A DNA stretch of 64,000 nt from JAEYZS01 sp964469265. GTDB taxonomy: Bacteria; Bdellovibrionota; Bdellovibrionia; Bdellovibrionales; JAEYZS01. Positions 9,097 through 18,073 of the stretch are shown here, one piece after another (within the stretch, counting starts at the first letter, position 1; each line of letters starts with the position of its first letter). The stretch covers positions 6,680 to 70,679 of the forward strand of contig CAYXYF010000010.1 in NCBI GenBank assembly GCA_964469265.1, read 5' to 3'. Below the pieces are notes generated by a model, which saw only the letters and a list, made by a program, of their open reading frames with translations, was not told where the DNA came from and did no database searches. The position numbers were made by a program, and so were the translations under genes.

Positions 9097-9124
9097 TTTA
9101 CCCCTTTAATAACTTTGCTATAAT
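9097..9124 (+). promoter_or_regulatory. Sigma-70-like promoter for the TIGR03546/TIGR03545 pair
   Basis: A -35 box TTTACC (9097-9102) and a perfect -10 box TATAAT (9119-9124) are separated by 16 bp. The ATG of the next gene is 28 bp downstream, with GAGGGAG as its ribosome site. This is the clearest housekeeping-type promoter in the window. Confidence 0.65.
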
Positions 9125-9151
9125 TAATCCATATAGAGGGAGACCACAATT

Positions 9152-9679
9152 ATGGGCATACTGCTAAAGCAGATTTTCCAGTTTTTAAAGCTACTGAATT
9201 CGGACACTGGGACATTTCAAATTTCAGCTGGCATTGCTGCGGGTTTTATTCTCGGCATGACTCCAGTATTTTCTCTTCAAAGCTTGCTGGTTTTTTTATG
9301 TATATTCTTTTTTAGAATACAAATTGGAGCAGCACTGGTCTCAGCTTTCTTTTTTAAATTCGTAGCGTACTTATTAGATCCCGTATTTGATTCCGTTGGG
9401 CACTGGTTTCTTAATTTGGAAAGCCTCCAAGGTGTCTTTACCGCTCTTTATAATATGCCTATCGTACCGTTCACGCGTTTTTACAACACGATCGTTATGG
9501 GATCTGGGGTTTTATCAATCATTTTAAGCCCAGTGGTTTTTCTTGTTTCATGGTACATTGTGAGCCAATACCGAGTGCAAATCGTCTCTCGGTATAAGCA
9601 GACGAAGTTCTTTAAGGCAATTCAAGCGTCTTCAATCTATAAATGGTACTTTACGTACGATCAGTATTACGGAGGGTAA
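9152..9679 (+). CDS. TIGR03546-type inner membrane protein
   Basis: A 175-residue integral membrane protein with about four hydrophobic segments (near 25-60, 62-80 and 110-137) and a basic C-terminal tail. Sequence features and the partner gene match the TIGR03546 family, of unknown function. It is always, to my knowledge, found next to a TIGR03545 gene, as here (6-bp gap). A strong promoter lies upstream. The N-terminal part resembles the DUF2062 membrane domain. Confidence 0.75.
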   Translation: MGILLKQIFQFLKLLNSDTGTFQISAGIAAGFILGMTPVFSLQSLLVFLCIFFFRIQIGAALVSAFFFKFVAYLLDPVFDSVGHWFLNLESLQGVFTALYNMPIVPFTRFYNTIVMGSGVLSIILSPVVFLVSWYIVSQYRVQIVSRYKQTKFFKAIQASSIYKWYFTYDQYYGG

Positions 9680-9685
9680 GATAAT

Positions 9686-11584
9686 ATGAAGACAAAGAAA
9701 AAAGGACTCATTCGAACAGAAGCAATCATACCCGTCGTAATTCTTTTAATTTTAATTGTAGCTTACTTTCGGTTTTTCTTTGATTCGCACTTAAGATCAG
9801 GGCTTGAATGGGGAGCAAGTTACGTTCACGGAGCGGAAGTAAATATCGGATCGATTCATTCAAGCGTTCTTGATTTATTTATTGAGATTGAGGATGTTCA
9901 GGTGACGGATAAAAACCAACCCTCTCGGAATATCGTTTCCGTCGGGACTATACGCTTTCACCTCCTACCAGATGCCATATTGCGCGCAAAGGGTGTCATT
10001 GAAGAAGCAAGCATTTTAAATATCCAGGCTTTTTCTCCACGACAAAGTCCTGGCTATGTGAGACCGCCATCTCAACAAGAAGGTGCCTCTATTGTGGATG
10101 ATATTGAAGTTCGTGCTCAAGAACGTTTAGAGCAAAAATATTCAGCAACGATCATTTCAGATATTTTAGCCGTGGCAGGTGGAACGGATGTTGAAGAGCA
10201 GCTCAAAAATATTCAGGCGCAGCTTAAGTCTGAAGAAAAAATAAAAGAAGCTGAAGAGTTTATAAAAGCAAAAGAAGTGGAATGGAAAAGGCGCATTGAA
10301 GAACTTCCTCAGAAGAAAGATATAGATGCTCTACGAGCAAGGGCTGAAGCACTGAGCTTTGATACGAAAAAGCCTCTTCAATTTGCTCAAAGCCTTAAGG
10401 ATGCCGAAGCTATTTATAAAGAGCTTGATCAGAAGCTCAACCTTATAAAAACAACAACCGCTGATCTGCAATCGGATGTGGCAACCACCGAAAAAACAAT
10501 AAAAGATATTGAAAACTTTGTTCGTGAAGATGTGGCAGATCTTAAGAGAAAGTTTAAGATTCCGTCTCTTGATCCAAAGAGTTTTACGCAAGGGCTTTTT
10601 ATGTCCATGCTCAACGAAAAGATTGCATCCACTGAAAAATATGTGGCCGTGGCAAGAGAGTATATGCCGACACGATCTAAAGAAGATCGGCAAACACTTG
10701 TTCCGCGGAAAAGAGGTGAGGGACAAAATATTCGCTTTCCAATTACAAAAGGCTATCCCTTGTTTTGGTTAAAGAAGGCTGCCGTTTCTTCACAAGCAAA
10801 TACGAGCGAGTTTAGTGGTAATCTTTCTGGCGAGCTTACCAACGTGACATCCAGCCCGCGGTTAGTGGGCCAGCCTGCGATTCTTAAACTTGAGGGAGAT
10901 TTTCCGTCACAAGAAATTCATGGGTTTAGTGGCGAGGTCACGGTGGATCATACTCAAGATAGTCCAAAAGAGTCATTTAACTTTAGGGTGGCATCGTATC
11001 CATTAAAGGGTTTAAAGCTTATTGAGAGTAGTGATTTGACTTTTAATATTACACAGTCCACTCCAAGGCTGAGTTTCGGTGGGGTGATTGAAGGCGGCAA
11101 TATCAGCTTAGCCATTCAGAATGTTTTTAGAGAAAATAACTACGAAATTGATGCCGACAAAAAACTTGTAAAGGATATCTTTACCCGTGTGGTTGCAGGA
11201 TTACCTGAAATTGACCTCAATGCGTCTTTTGAAGGTTCTTTTGAAAACTTTACCATGAGTTTAAATTCAAATTTGGGTTCCCACTTAGCCGATGGGTTTA
11301 AACGAGAAATCCAAGCCGAAATCGAAAATAAACAAAAAGAAGTTGAAGCATTTGTTCAAAATAAAGTGCGAGCACAGAAGCAAAAACTGAATTCTGAATT
11401 TGCAAATTTGAAAGATCGATTAATGGGAGATTTAGGACTTCGTCAAAAATCCGTCCAAGACGAAATCAATAAAGCCAAAGCCCAAATTACAAAACAAAAA
11501 AGTTCAGGTGGAGCAACTGACGGTGAAGCACCTAAGAGCGGCAACCCTCTTAAGGATGCCATTAAGGATCGTTTAAAGTTCTAA
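9686..11584 (+). CDS. TIGR03545-type membrane-anchored protein
   Basis: A 632-residue protein with one N-terminal transmembrane segment (about 13-31), so most of it is probably periplasmic. A predicted coiled-coil stretch (about 150-300, rich in E, K and Q) is followed by a beta-rich region (about 350-510) and a second charged helical region (about 540-600). An AsmA-like start (GAEVNIGSIHSS) is suggestive, and AsmA-like proteins are linked to lipid or envelope transport. It pairs with the TIGR03546 gene 6 bp upstream. Function is unknown. Confidence 0.72.
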   Translation: MKTKKKGLIRTEAIIPVVILLILIVAYFRFFFDSHLRSGLEWGASYVHGAEVNIGSIHSSVLDLFIEIEDVQVTDKNQPSRNIVSVGTIRFHLLPDAILRAKGVIEEASILNIQAFSPRQSPGYVRPPSQQEGASIVDDIEVRAQERLEQKYSATIISDILAVAGGTDVEEQLKNIQAQLKSEEKIKEAEEFIKAKEVEWKRRIEELPQKKDIDALRARAEALSFDTKKPLQFAQSLKDAEAIYKELDQKLNLIKTTTADLQSDVATTEKTIKDIENFVREDVADLKRKFKIPSLDPKSFTQGLFMSMLNEKIASTEKYVAVAREYMPTRSKEDRQTLVPRKRGEGQNIRFPITKGYPLFWLKKAAVSSQANTSEFSGNLSGELTNVTSSPRLVGQPAILKLEGDFPSQEIHGFSGEVTVDHTQDSPKESFNFRVASYPLKGLKLIESSDLTFNITQSTPRLSFGGVIEGGNISLAIQNVFRENNYEIDADKKLVKDIFTRVVAGLPEIDLNASFEGSFENFTMSLNSNLGSHLADGFKREIQAEIENKQKEVEAFVQNKVRAQKQKLNSEFANLKDRLMGDLGLRQKSVQDEINKAKAQITKQKSSGGATDGEAPKSGNPLKDAIKDRLKF

Positions 11585-11590
11585 AAAGTT

Positions 11591-12442
11591 CTAAGACGAA
11601 TGAGTCGCAAAGATCACTTTCAGATTTGTGAGGATCTCTTTCATTTGCTTTAACGGAATGGAAGTTGGCCCATCGCAAAGTGCTTCATCTGGGTTTGGAT
11701 GGGTTTCAAAGAATAAACCATCAACTCCCACTGCAACGGCAGCTCTCGCTAATGGCCACGACATCTCTCGACGGCCACCACTTGAGTCGCCTTGAGCACC
11801 TGGTAGCTGTGTGGAGTGTGTGCAGTCCATAATTACTGGAAAGCCAAGCTTTCTCATCTCAACTAAGCCAGTCATATCATTTACCAAACGATTATAACCA
11901 AAGGTTGTTCCTCGCTCACAGAGTAAGATCTTATTATTACCTGCTTGTACAGCCTTGTTTGCAACGCTTTTCATATCCCAAGGCGCTAGGAACTGTCCTT
12001 TCTTAATGTGCAAGACCTTTCCTGTTTTAGCAGCGCTAATGATAAGATCAGTTTGTCGGCACAAGAATGCTGGAATTTGAATAACATCTGCATATTCAGA
12101 GACGTATTCCATTTGGTCGGTTTCATGAACGTCTGTTAAAAGAGGTGCATCCACAGCTTTTTTGATTTCATTTAAAATCTTTAAACCTTCCTTCATGCCG
12201 TGGCCGCGGAACTTATCGCCGCTTTGTCGATTGGCCTTGTCAAAGGAGCATTTTAAGATCCAAGGAATATTGAGTTCAGAAGTGATCTTTTTTAATTCTT
12301 GAGCGACTTCAATAACCATTCCTTTGTCTTCAACAATATCGGGCCCAGCAAAGAGAACAAGATTTTTTCCGTCACCCCAAGTGTAAGTCTTATTTCCGAT
12401 TTTCATCTCGACTGTTTTTTGAAGAGGTTTAAAATCACTCAT
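11591..12442 (-). CDS. kdsA: 3-deoxy-8-phosphooctulonate synthase
   Basis: KdsA condenses phosphoenolpyruvate with arabinose 5-phosphate to give Kdo-8-phosphate for the lipopolysaccharide core. The protein is 283 residues, normal for the family. Characteristic stretches include LFAGPDIVEDKG, KCSFDKANRQSGDKFRGHGM, LLTDVHETDQ, IQIPAFLCRQTDL and MDCTHSTQLPGAQ. The ATG overlaps the kdsC stop by 4 bp, so the two are translationally coupled. Confidence 0.95.
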   Translation of the reverse strand: MSDFKPLQKTVEMKIGNKTYTWGDGKNLVLFAGPDIVEDKGMVIEVAQELKKITSELNIPWILKCSFDKANRQSGDKFRGHGMKEGLKILNEIKKAVDAPLLTDVHETDQMEYVSEYADVIQIPAFLCRQTDLIISAAKTGKVLHIKKGQFLAPWDMKSVANKAVQAGNNKILLCERGTTFGYNRLVNDMTGLVEMRKLGFPVIMDCTHSTQLPGAQGDSSGGRREMSWPLARAAVAVGVDGLFFETHPNPDEALCDGPTSIPLKQMKEILTNLKVIFATHSS

Positions 12443-13008
12443 TTCCGTTTTCCTTTTTTCAGATTTAGCTTTTTAACAGTTTTAACTTTTTTAGAGCCTA
12501 AGAGAAGATCGCATATTTCTCTAACAGCGCCCATTCCGCCCGCTCGTTTTGTAATATATTTTGCGGCTTTTTTAGCCTCAGGGACAGCGCCTGGAACACT
12601 TGCAGAAAATCCAACCCGTTTTAATACGGGAACATCGGGAAGATCATCACCGATGTATGCGATTTCTTTTTCTTTCAGGCCAGTTTTTTTAAGAAAATCT
12701 TCAAAGCATGGAATTTTATCTTCTGCACCTTCATAAAGGTGTGCGATCGCAAATTTCTTGGCGCGCTCTCGAATGTCGTCAGAGTCTGAGCCCGTAATAA
12801 TCCCAACGATGTAACCTTCTTTGATGAGCATCTTTAAACCCAATCCGTCGTAAATATTGAAGGTGCGCCGCCATTGACCAGGAGACTCCATCCAGATTTG
12901 TCCGTTGGTCATAATGCCATCGACATCAATTAAAAAAGCCTTAATGTTTTTAAGATTTTTAGGTTGTCCCAATCCTTTAAATCTAATCTTCGAGACGATG
13001 TGAGTCAA
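12439..13008 (-). CDS. kdsC: Kdo-8-phosphate phosphatase (HAD family)
   Basis: KdsC dephosphorylates the KdsA product to Kdo. The 189-residue HAD-fold protein carries the nucleophile motif DVDG (Asp28 and Asp30) in AFLIDVDGIMTNG, the motif II TGSDS, and motif III GDDLPDV. The C-terminus is a Lys-rich extension beyond the core. It overlaps kdsA by 4 bp and lies first in this two-gene operon. Together they show a Gram-negative outer membrane. Confidence 0.93.
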   Translation of the reverse strand: MTHIVSKIRFKGLGQPKNLKNIKAFLIDVDGIMTNGQIWMESPGQWRRTFNIYDGLGLKMLIKEGYIVGIITGSDSDDIRERAKKFAIAHLYEGAEDKIPCFEDFLKKTGLKEKEIAYIGDDLPDVPVLKRVGFSASVPGAVPEAKKAAKYITKRAGGMGAVREICDLLLGSKKVKTVKKLNLKKGKRK

Positions 13009-13121
13009 GCTGCCGCTTCGGTTTCCGCTTTTGCCTCAGGCTATTGGCTGATGAGGATGTGGTCAGTTGTGATTTTCGGCATAAACGTTGCTCCTAATAA
13101 GTCCATTGACGCGGAGGAAGA

Positions 13122-13610
13122 ATGGCTCAAAACGACATCGTTAGTTCTGTAAAATCAGATCACAATGCGATTAAAGAGCTTTTGCAAAAAGCAATGAACG
13201 AAGAGCACTCCTTTGAAGAGAGTCTATCTCTTTATAAAGACCTATCTGTTTTGATTACTGCCCACATTAAGGCCGAAGAAGCAGTTCTTTACGTTAAGCT
13301 TGCGCAACATAACGAACATAAGAAGTACGCTTATCAGGGCTTTGAGGATCATGGTCTTGTCGAGCTTCTCATAGAGGAAATGAAATCGGAACGTAACCTT
13401 GATCGATGGCGAGCAAAATTTGAAACCCTTTGTAAGCTTATTGATCGTCATATTGATGAAGAAGAATCTGAATACTTTCCGAGAGTAAAAAGTACTTACT
13501 CTGACACCCAGCTTGTTGAGATGGGTACAGAGTATAAAGAAGTGTTTGAAAGCTTTCTACGATCTCAAAGTAGCTTTGCGTCTGAGATGAAGGATATGAC
13601 CACTCATTAA
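13122..13610 (+). CDS. Hemerythrin HHE-domain protein
   Basis: A 162-residue protein with one hemerythrin-like four-helix domain that binds a non-heme di-iron centre. The ligand set is visible: H14 (SDHNAI), H48 and E52 (AHIKAEE), H77 (EDHGLVE) and H110 and E114 (RHIDEEESEYFP). Such proteins bind O2 or NO, or act in iron-sulfur repair or stress. It is cytoplasmic. The GAGGAAGA ribosome site lies just upstream, and the oxidoreductase gene starts 17 bp downstream. Confidence 0.87.
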   Translation: MAQNDIVSSVKSDHNAIKELLQKAMNEEHSFEESLSLYKDLSVLITAHIKAEEAVLYVKLAQHNEHKKYAYQGFEDHGLVELLIEEMKSERNLDRWRAKFETLCKLIDRHIDEEESEYFPRVKSTYSDTQLVEMGTEYKEVFESFLRSQSSFASEMKDMTTH

Positions 13611-13627
13611 CAACGGAGGAAAAAGTT

Positions 13628-14812
13628 ATGGCTCAGAAAAAGAAAACAACCCAGAAGGGAAAAAGCTCAGCAAAGAAGACTCAGACGAACAAAGATACAG
13701 AGAAGAAAATTCGCTATGCTGTTATGGGACTGGGTCATATTGCGCAGGTCGCGGTACTTCCAGCATTTAAAAATGCCGAAAACAGTGAGTTGGTCGCGTT
13801 GATATCAGAGGATCGAACAAAACTAAAAAAACTAGGTGATAAATATAAGGTTGATGAATCTTGCCGCTACTTTAACGATGAATTCCCGTGGTGTCTGCAT
13901 GATGCTGATGTGGATGTTTTGTATCTTTGCACACCCAATGACCTTCATACGAAGTATGTGATGAGTGCACTCAATGAAGGCGTTCACGTCCTCTGTGAAA
14001 AACCTTTAACTATCACTGAAGGCGAGTGTTACGACATGATTGATGCAGCTGAAGAAAATGGTTGTCATCTCATGACCGCTTACCGGTTGCATTTTGAAGA
14101 GGCCAATCTTGACGCCATAAAGATTGCGGGTTCAGAATTAGGAGAATTAAGAATATTTAGTTCTGTTTTTTCAATGAATGTCACCGATAAGGACAACATT
14201 CGGCTCAATGAAACTTGGCGCGGTGGCGGGCCAATGTGGGATATCGGAATATACTGTATCAACGCAGTACGCGGAATTTTCCGAGACGAACCCATTGAGG
14301 TTTTTGCCATGGCTGAAAACAACGGAGATTCACGATTTAGCGTTACTGACGAAATGATCACTGTAAATATGAGATTCCCTAAAAATCGTCTGGCGACATT
14401 CACATGTAGTTTCGGTGCGGATTCCTGTTCAAAGTTTGATGTGGTGGGAACAAAGGGCCGCTTGCATCTTGAAAAGGCTTATGAGTATGCCGCTGACCGA
14501 GAACTAACAGTTTACAAGGACGACAAGAAAGCTCGAACCAAAAAATATAAAAAATCAGATCAATTTGCTCCTGAAATTCAGTATTTCTCAGAGTGCATTT
14601 TGAAAAATCGAGTTCCTGAGCCATCAGCCCATGAAGGATTAGCGGATGTTCGTATTATCCAAGCTATTTTGCAATCGTTAGACTACGGACAAGCTGTTTT
14701 ACTCGATCAGGATAAGGAGCCTTCGGTGCGCTATCCTCAATTTAAACAAAAAATGAGAAAGCCTCCAGTTCGTAAACCCGACACAGTCCACGTCACAGGG
14801 CCCACGAATTAG
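13628..14812 (+). CDS. Gfo/Idh/MocA-family oxidoreductase
   Basis: A 394-residue NAD(P)-dependent oxidoreductase, probably acting on a sugar or inositol. The Rossmann motif is YAVMGLGHIAQ (30-40), CEKPL at 123-127 carries the conserved Lys, and the C-terminal beta-sheet domain begins near the GGGPMWDIGIYCIN stretch. It carries an N-terminal Lys/Thr-rich extension of about 27 residues (QKKKTTQKGKSSAKK) before the fold. The substrate is unknown. It shares an operon with the hemerythrin gene (17-bp gap) and perhaps with the anchored protein that follows. Confidence 0.87.
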   Translation: MAQKKKTTQKGKSSAKKTQTNKDTEKKIRYAVMGLGHIAQVAVLPAFKNAENSELVALISEDRTKLKKLGDKYKVDESCRYFNDEFPWCLHDADVDVLYLCTPNDLHTKYVMSALNEGVHVLCEKPLTITEGECYDMIDAAEENGCHLMTAYRLHFEEANLDAIKIAGSELGELRIFSSVFSMNVTDKDNIRLNETWRGGGPMWDIGIYCINAVRGIFRDEPIEVFAMAENNGDSRFSVTDEMITVNMRFPKNRLATFTCSFGADSCSKFDVVGTKGRLHLEKAYEYAADRELTVYKDDKKARTKKYKKSDQFAPEIQYFSECILKNRVPEPSAHEGLADVRIIQAILQSLDYGQAVLLDQDKEPSVRYPQFKQKMRKPPVRKPDTVHVTGPTN

Positions 14813-14850
14813 CATTTGATTTTAAACTTGGAAATCCGTACCATGTCCCT

Positions 14851-15726
14851 ATGGTGGTCGGAAAAAAAGCAATTGGTTATGCATTCGCAGGGGCAGTCTT
14901 TACGGTATTTTTAATCTGGCTTTTTGAAGGTCGAAGGATTGTCGCAAAAGTTGGAGATTTTAAAATCTACAGTGAGGACGTCGAGTACCGCAATAGACTC
15001 ATTAAGCATAGTTATCCTCAAGAGAAATCTACCCCTGGTTACGATCAACTGGTAAGGGCCTACACCAAATATCAAATCATGCGAAACAACGGATATGACC
15101 GAATTGATAAGCGTCTTGAGACCGAACTTGAAAGAATGGAAAAAGAGACGCGAGATCCCTCGGCTCTTCAGCGAATCAAAGAAGAGGTTTTTGACGGGAA
15201 GGTTTCCGTATTTAAACGAGCCCTTGTTATTCCTGCGGCCGTCGAAGAAGAAATTTATTTTGGTTTTTTCGATGGAAACAATTCGCTTCACAAAAATACT
15301 CAAAAAACCACACAAAGTTATTATGAAGAAATCAAATCTACCAATAAAGACCTAAAAGCCTTTGCTGAAGAAAAAGGTCTCATTTATCGCAAGTTTCAGA
15401 TTTCAAAAAAATTTGGAGTTCTTCCAATCAATATAAAGACGAACAAAGTTGATGGTGATTTTATGATGGAAGCACGAAGCAGACGGCCCGATGACGAAAT
15501 GGTCAAGTATTGGTTTGAGGTGATTCTAAAAGAACTAAAGCCTGGCGATCTTATATCCCAGCCTATTGACAATAAAGAATCATGGCAGATCGGAAAGCTT
15601 GTGTCTCAGAAAGGGAAGGATGAAAAGGTTGTTGAGGTTATCATTGTTCCAAAACGATCCTTTTCAGATTTCATTGAGGCAGAAAAAGATCGTGTCCCCG
15701 TACGGACAGGTTTTTTTCTGTTTTAG
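14851..15726 (+). CDS. Membrane-anchored protein, weak SurA/PpiC resemblance
   Basis: A 291-residue protein with one N-terminal transmembrane segment (about 6-24), so the rest is probably periplasmic. The stretch IVAKVGDFKIYSEDVEYRNRL resembles the start of SurA/PrsA-type chaperones (VAxVxGxxIxxxD), and the remainder is helical and charged. No rotamase motif can be placed with confidence, so I leave the function open. It starts 38 bp after the oxidoreductase. Confidence 0.5.
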   Translation: MVVGKKAIGYAFAGAVFTVFLIWLFEGRRIVAKVGDFKIYSEDVEYRNRLIKHSYPQEKSTPGYDQLVRAYTKYQIMRNNGYDRIDKRLETELERMEKETRDPSALQRIKEEVFDGKVSVFKRALVIPAAVEEEIYFGFFDGNNSLHKNTQKTTQSYYEEIKSTNKDLKAFAEEKGLIYRKFQISKKFGVLPINIKTNKVDGDFMMEARSRRPDDEMVKYWFEVILKELKPGDLISQPIDNKESWQIGKLVSQKGKDEKVVEVIIVPKRSFSDFIEAEKDRVPVRTGFFLF

Positions 15727-15829
15727 TGCGGGCCAACAGGCATGGAATTTGAGTGTATTTAGATCAAACCATTAGGCTCCGATAAATACTATAGCACGTT
15801 TATGTATGCGGTATGTATGTGGGTACATT

Positions 15830-18058
15830 ATGTTAAAAATGAATTTTCTTAAATTCTGTTTAATACTCTTGGGAATTCTATTCTTACCCGCCCTTTCCTA
15901 TGCCCAATTTTTTAATCTTGGCGCATTTTGGAAAAACGCTAAAGTTGAAGAAGCCCATCCAGGTGAATGGTCTGTAAGGATGCATGCTCCAGAGCCGACT
16001 AGTCGTGCGTCGGCAGTTTGGACGGGTACTGAGATGATTATCTTTGGTGGTTTCATTCACTCAACCCAAACTACGGATAAAGGATACCGTTACAATCCCA
16101 CGACGGACACATGGGCGTTGTTGCCTTTAGAAAATGGGCCTAGTTCTAGAGGACGTCATACGATGACATGGACTGGGACGGAAGCAATCGTTTGGGGTGG
16201 AGTTCAATATAACGGCACTTGGTGGAGCGTCTTAAATACAGGAGCAAAATACAATCCAGCAACAGATACGTGGATAGCGATGCCTACAACGGGAGCCCCA
16301 GCAGCGGTTTATAATCATACGGCGGTGTGGACAGACTCGCAGGTGATTGTTTGGGGAGGTAATCTCGACGGTTCAGATACAAGCCGAAGCGGAGGGGTTT
16401 ACGACCCGTCAACAAATACTTGGATTAGAAATACTTCCGAAGGGTCAGGTGTTCCTGTAGCTAGAGAAGGTCACGGCGCAGTCTGGGATGGTTCGTCAAT
16501 GATTGTTTGGGGTGGAAGTGTGAGCAGTTACTGGGTCAATAAATATGATCCTACTACCGATAGCTGGACATATATTGCCGCTGCCGACTACCCCGCGCTT
16601 CGAAAATTTTACCAATATGTTTGGACGGGAACAGAGTTTGTAGTTTTTGGTGGACAAGCTTGGAATTCAGCAACAGCCCAAGCTGGTGGAGCAAAGTTTA
16701 ATCCGACGACGAACACTTGGTCTCCTATTGAAACAGCGGGAGCACCTTCTGCTCGGTACGGTCACTCTATGGAGTGGGATGGAACGAACATCATCATTTG
16801 GGGTGGGACTCCATATGACCTCGGTGAGACTTATAAATACAACCCCTCAACCGACACTTGGTCGCAAAGTTATTACTTAAATACGCCGTCTGTTCGACAC
16901 AATGCTGCCACGGTATGGACTGGTACTGAAATGATCGTTTGGGGTGGTAATGGTTCCATTGGTTATTTAAAAGATGGAGGTAAATTTAATCCTTCAACAG
17001 ATACATGGACACAAATTACTTCAGGGCGGTCGGCTCCTTACATCCCAGGTTATGCAACTGCAGTTTGGACTGGCAGTGAAGTTCTTTTTTTTGGGGGATC
17101 AAACGGAACTGCATCGAACCAAGGTTATCGGTACAATTATGCGACTGATACTTGGTCTGCTATGGATACAACGAATGCTTATGCAAAAATTTATCATACG
17201 GCAGTTTGGACTGGGACGGAGATGATAGTATGGGGAGGCGATAACGCGACTTCAGTGTCTCGGGCGGGCGCAGCTTATAATCCTACAACAGACACTTGGA
17301 CCCAAATCACAACAACAAGTGCGCCTACGGCAAGACGACGTCATGTCGCTGTTTGGACGGGATCACAAATGATTGTTTGGGGTGGGTGGGATAACACTGA
17401 TGTTCTAGATACAGGGGCAAGGCTGACTTGGCCAGCTGGTGGCACGGGCTCATGGGCGGCAACGTCAACGACCAACCGGCCAGGGGCTGTTAATTATCAT
17501 GAAGCCGTTTGGACTGGAACGGAAATGTATGTCATGGGCGGACTGCACTACCTTTGTAGCGGAACATGTAATCAAAATACGCGAGTAACTGTAAAAAGTT
17601 ATAATCCCAGCTCAGACACTTGGACAACAAGAGCGGATATGAATGAGTCCCGTTATCGTCAGGCTGCTGTATGGACAGGAGATAAGATCCTTGTTTGGGG
17701 CGGAACAGTTGGCACGGGGACTAGTGTTATCGGTTATAGCTATAGCTATAGAGACTCTGGCGAAGTCTACAATCCTGCGACAGACACNNNNNNNNNNNNN
17801 NNNNNNNNNNNNNNNNNNNNNNNNNNNNNNNNNNNNNNNNNNNNNNNNNNNNNNNNNNNNNNNNNNNNNNNNNNNNNNNNNNNNNNNGTTTTAACAGATT
17901 GCGCGAAAAAATTAAATTCAGGAACTTGTGAAGCAGTTACGGGTTGTGATTGGTCAGGTGGTTCGTGTGCTAGTAATTGTTCAGAACCCCTCACTCAGTC
18001 CGCCTGTGAAAAGATTTATACATGCGAATGGAGTGGTGGTAGCTGTCAGTCTGAGTAG
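15830..18058 (+). CDS. Secreted kelch-repeat protein with Cys-rich tail, broken by a gap
   Basis: A secreted protein of about 740 residues as assembled. The ATG at 15830 opens into a signal peptide ending LSYA|QFF; an in-frame ATG lies at 15806. At least 12 kelch repeats follow, each like AVWTGTEMIVWGG...YNPATDTW, consistent with two six- to seven-bladed propellers. A 100-N gap at 17788-17887 interrupts the twelfth. After the gap the same frame encodes a Cys-rich tail with two copies of a CxxW-SGGSC unit. The link across the gap is inference since the true gap length is unknown. A surface or adhesive role is plausible but unproven. Confidence 0.75.
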   Translation: MLKMNFLKFCLILLGILFLPALSYAQFFNLGAFWKNAKVEEAHPGEWSVRMHAPEPTSRASAVWTGTEMIIFGGFIHSTQTTDKGYRYNPTTDTWALLPLENGPSSRGRHTMTWTGTEAIVWGGVQYNGTWWSVLNTGAKYNPATDTWIAMPTTGAPAAVYNHTAVWTDSQVIVWGGNLDGSDTSRSGGVYDPSTNTWIRNTSEGSGVPVAREGHGAVWDGSSMIVWGGSVSSYWVNKYDPTTDSWTYIAAADYPALRKFYQYVWTGTEFVVFGGQAWNSATAQAGGAKFNPTTNTWSPIETAGAPSARYGHSMEWDGTNIIIWGGTPYDLGETYKYNPSTDTWSQSYYLNTPSVRHNAATVWTGTEMIVWGGNGSIGYLKDGGKFNPSTDTWTQITSGRSAPYIPGYATAVWTGSEVLFFGGSNGTASNQGYRYNYATDTWSAMDTTNAYAKIYHTAVWTGTEMIVWGGDNATSVSRAGAAYNPTTDTWTQITTTSAPTARRRHVAVWTGSQMIVWGGWDNTDVLDTGARLTWPAGGTGSWAATSTTNRPGAVNYHEAVWTGTEMYVMGGLHYLCSGTCNQNTRVTVKSYNPSSDTWTTRADMNESRYRQAAVWTGDKILVWGGTVGTGTSVIGYSYSYRDSGEVYNPATDXXXXXXXXXXXXXXXXXXXXXXXXXXXXXXXXXXVLTDCAKKLNSGTCEAVTGCDWSGGSCASNCSEPLTQSACEKIYTCEWSGGSCQSE
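17788..17887. other. Assembly gap of 100 N in the kelch gene
   Basis: Exactly 100 undefined bases, the usual placeholder length. The true size is unknown. It falls in a tandem kelch array, where near-identical repeats break assemblies. Confidence 0.98.
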
Positions 18059-18073
18059 GTGAGGCATTGCGGG

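Noticed and set aside
12964..13152. Small 62-residue gene between kdsC and the hemerythrin gene
   Set aside because: It overlaps both genes, has no ribosome site and no recognisable domain.
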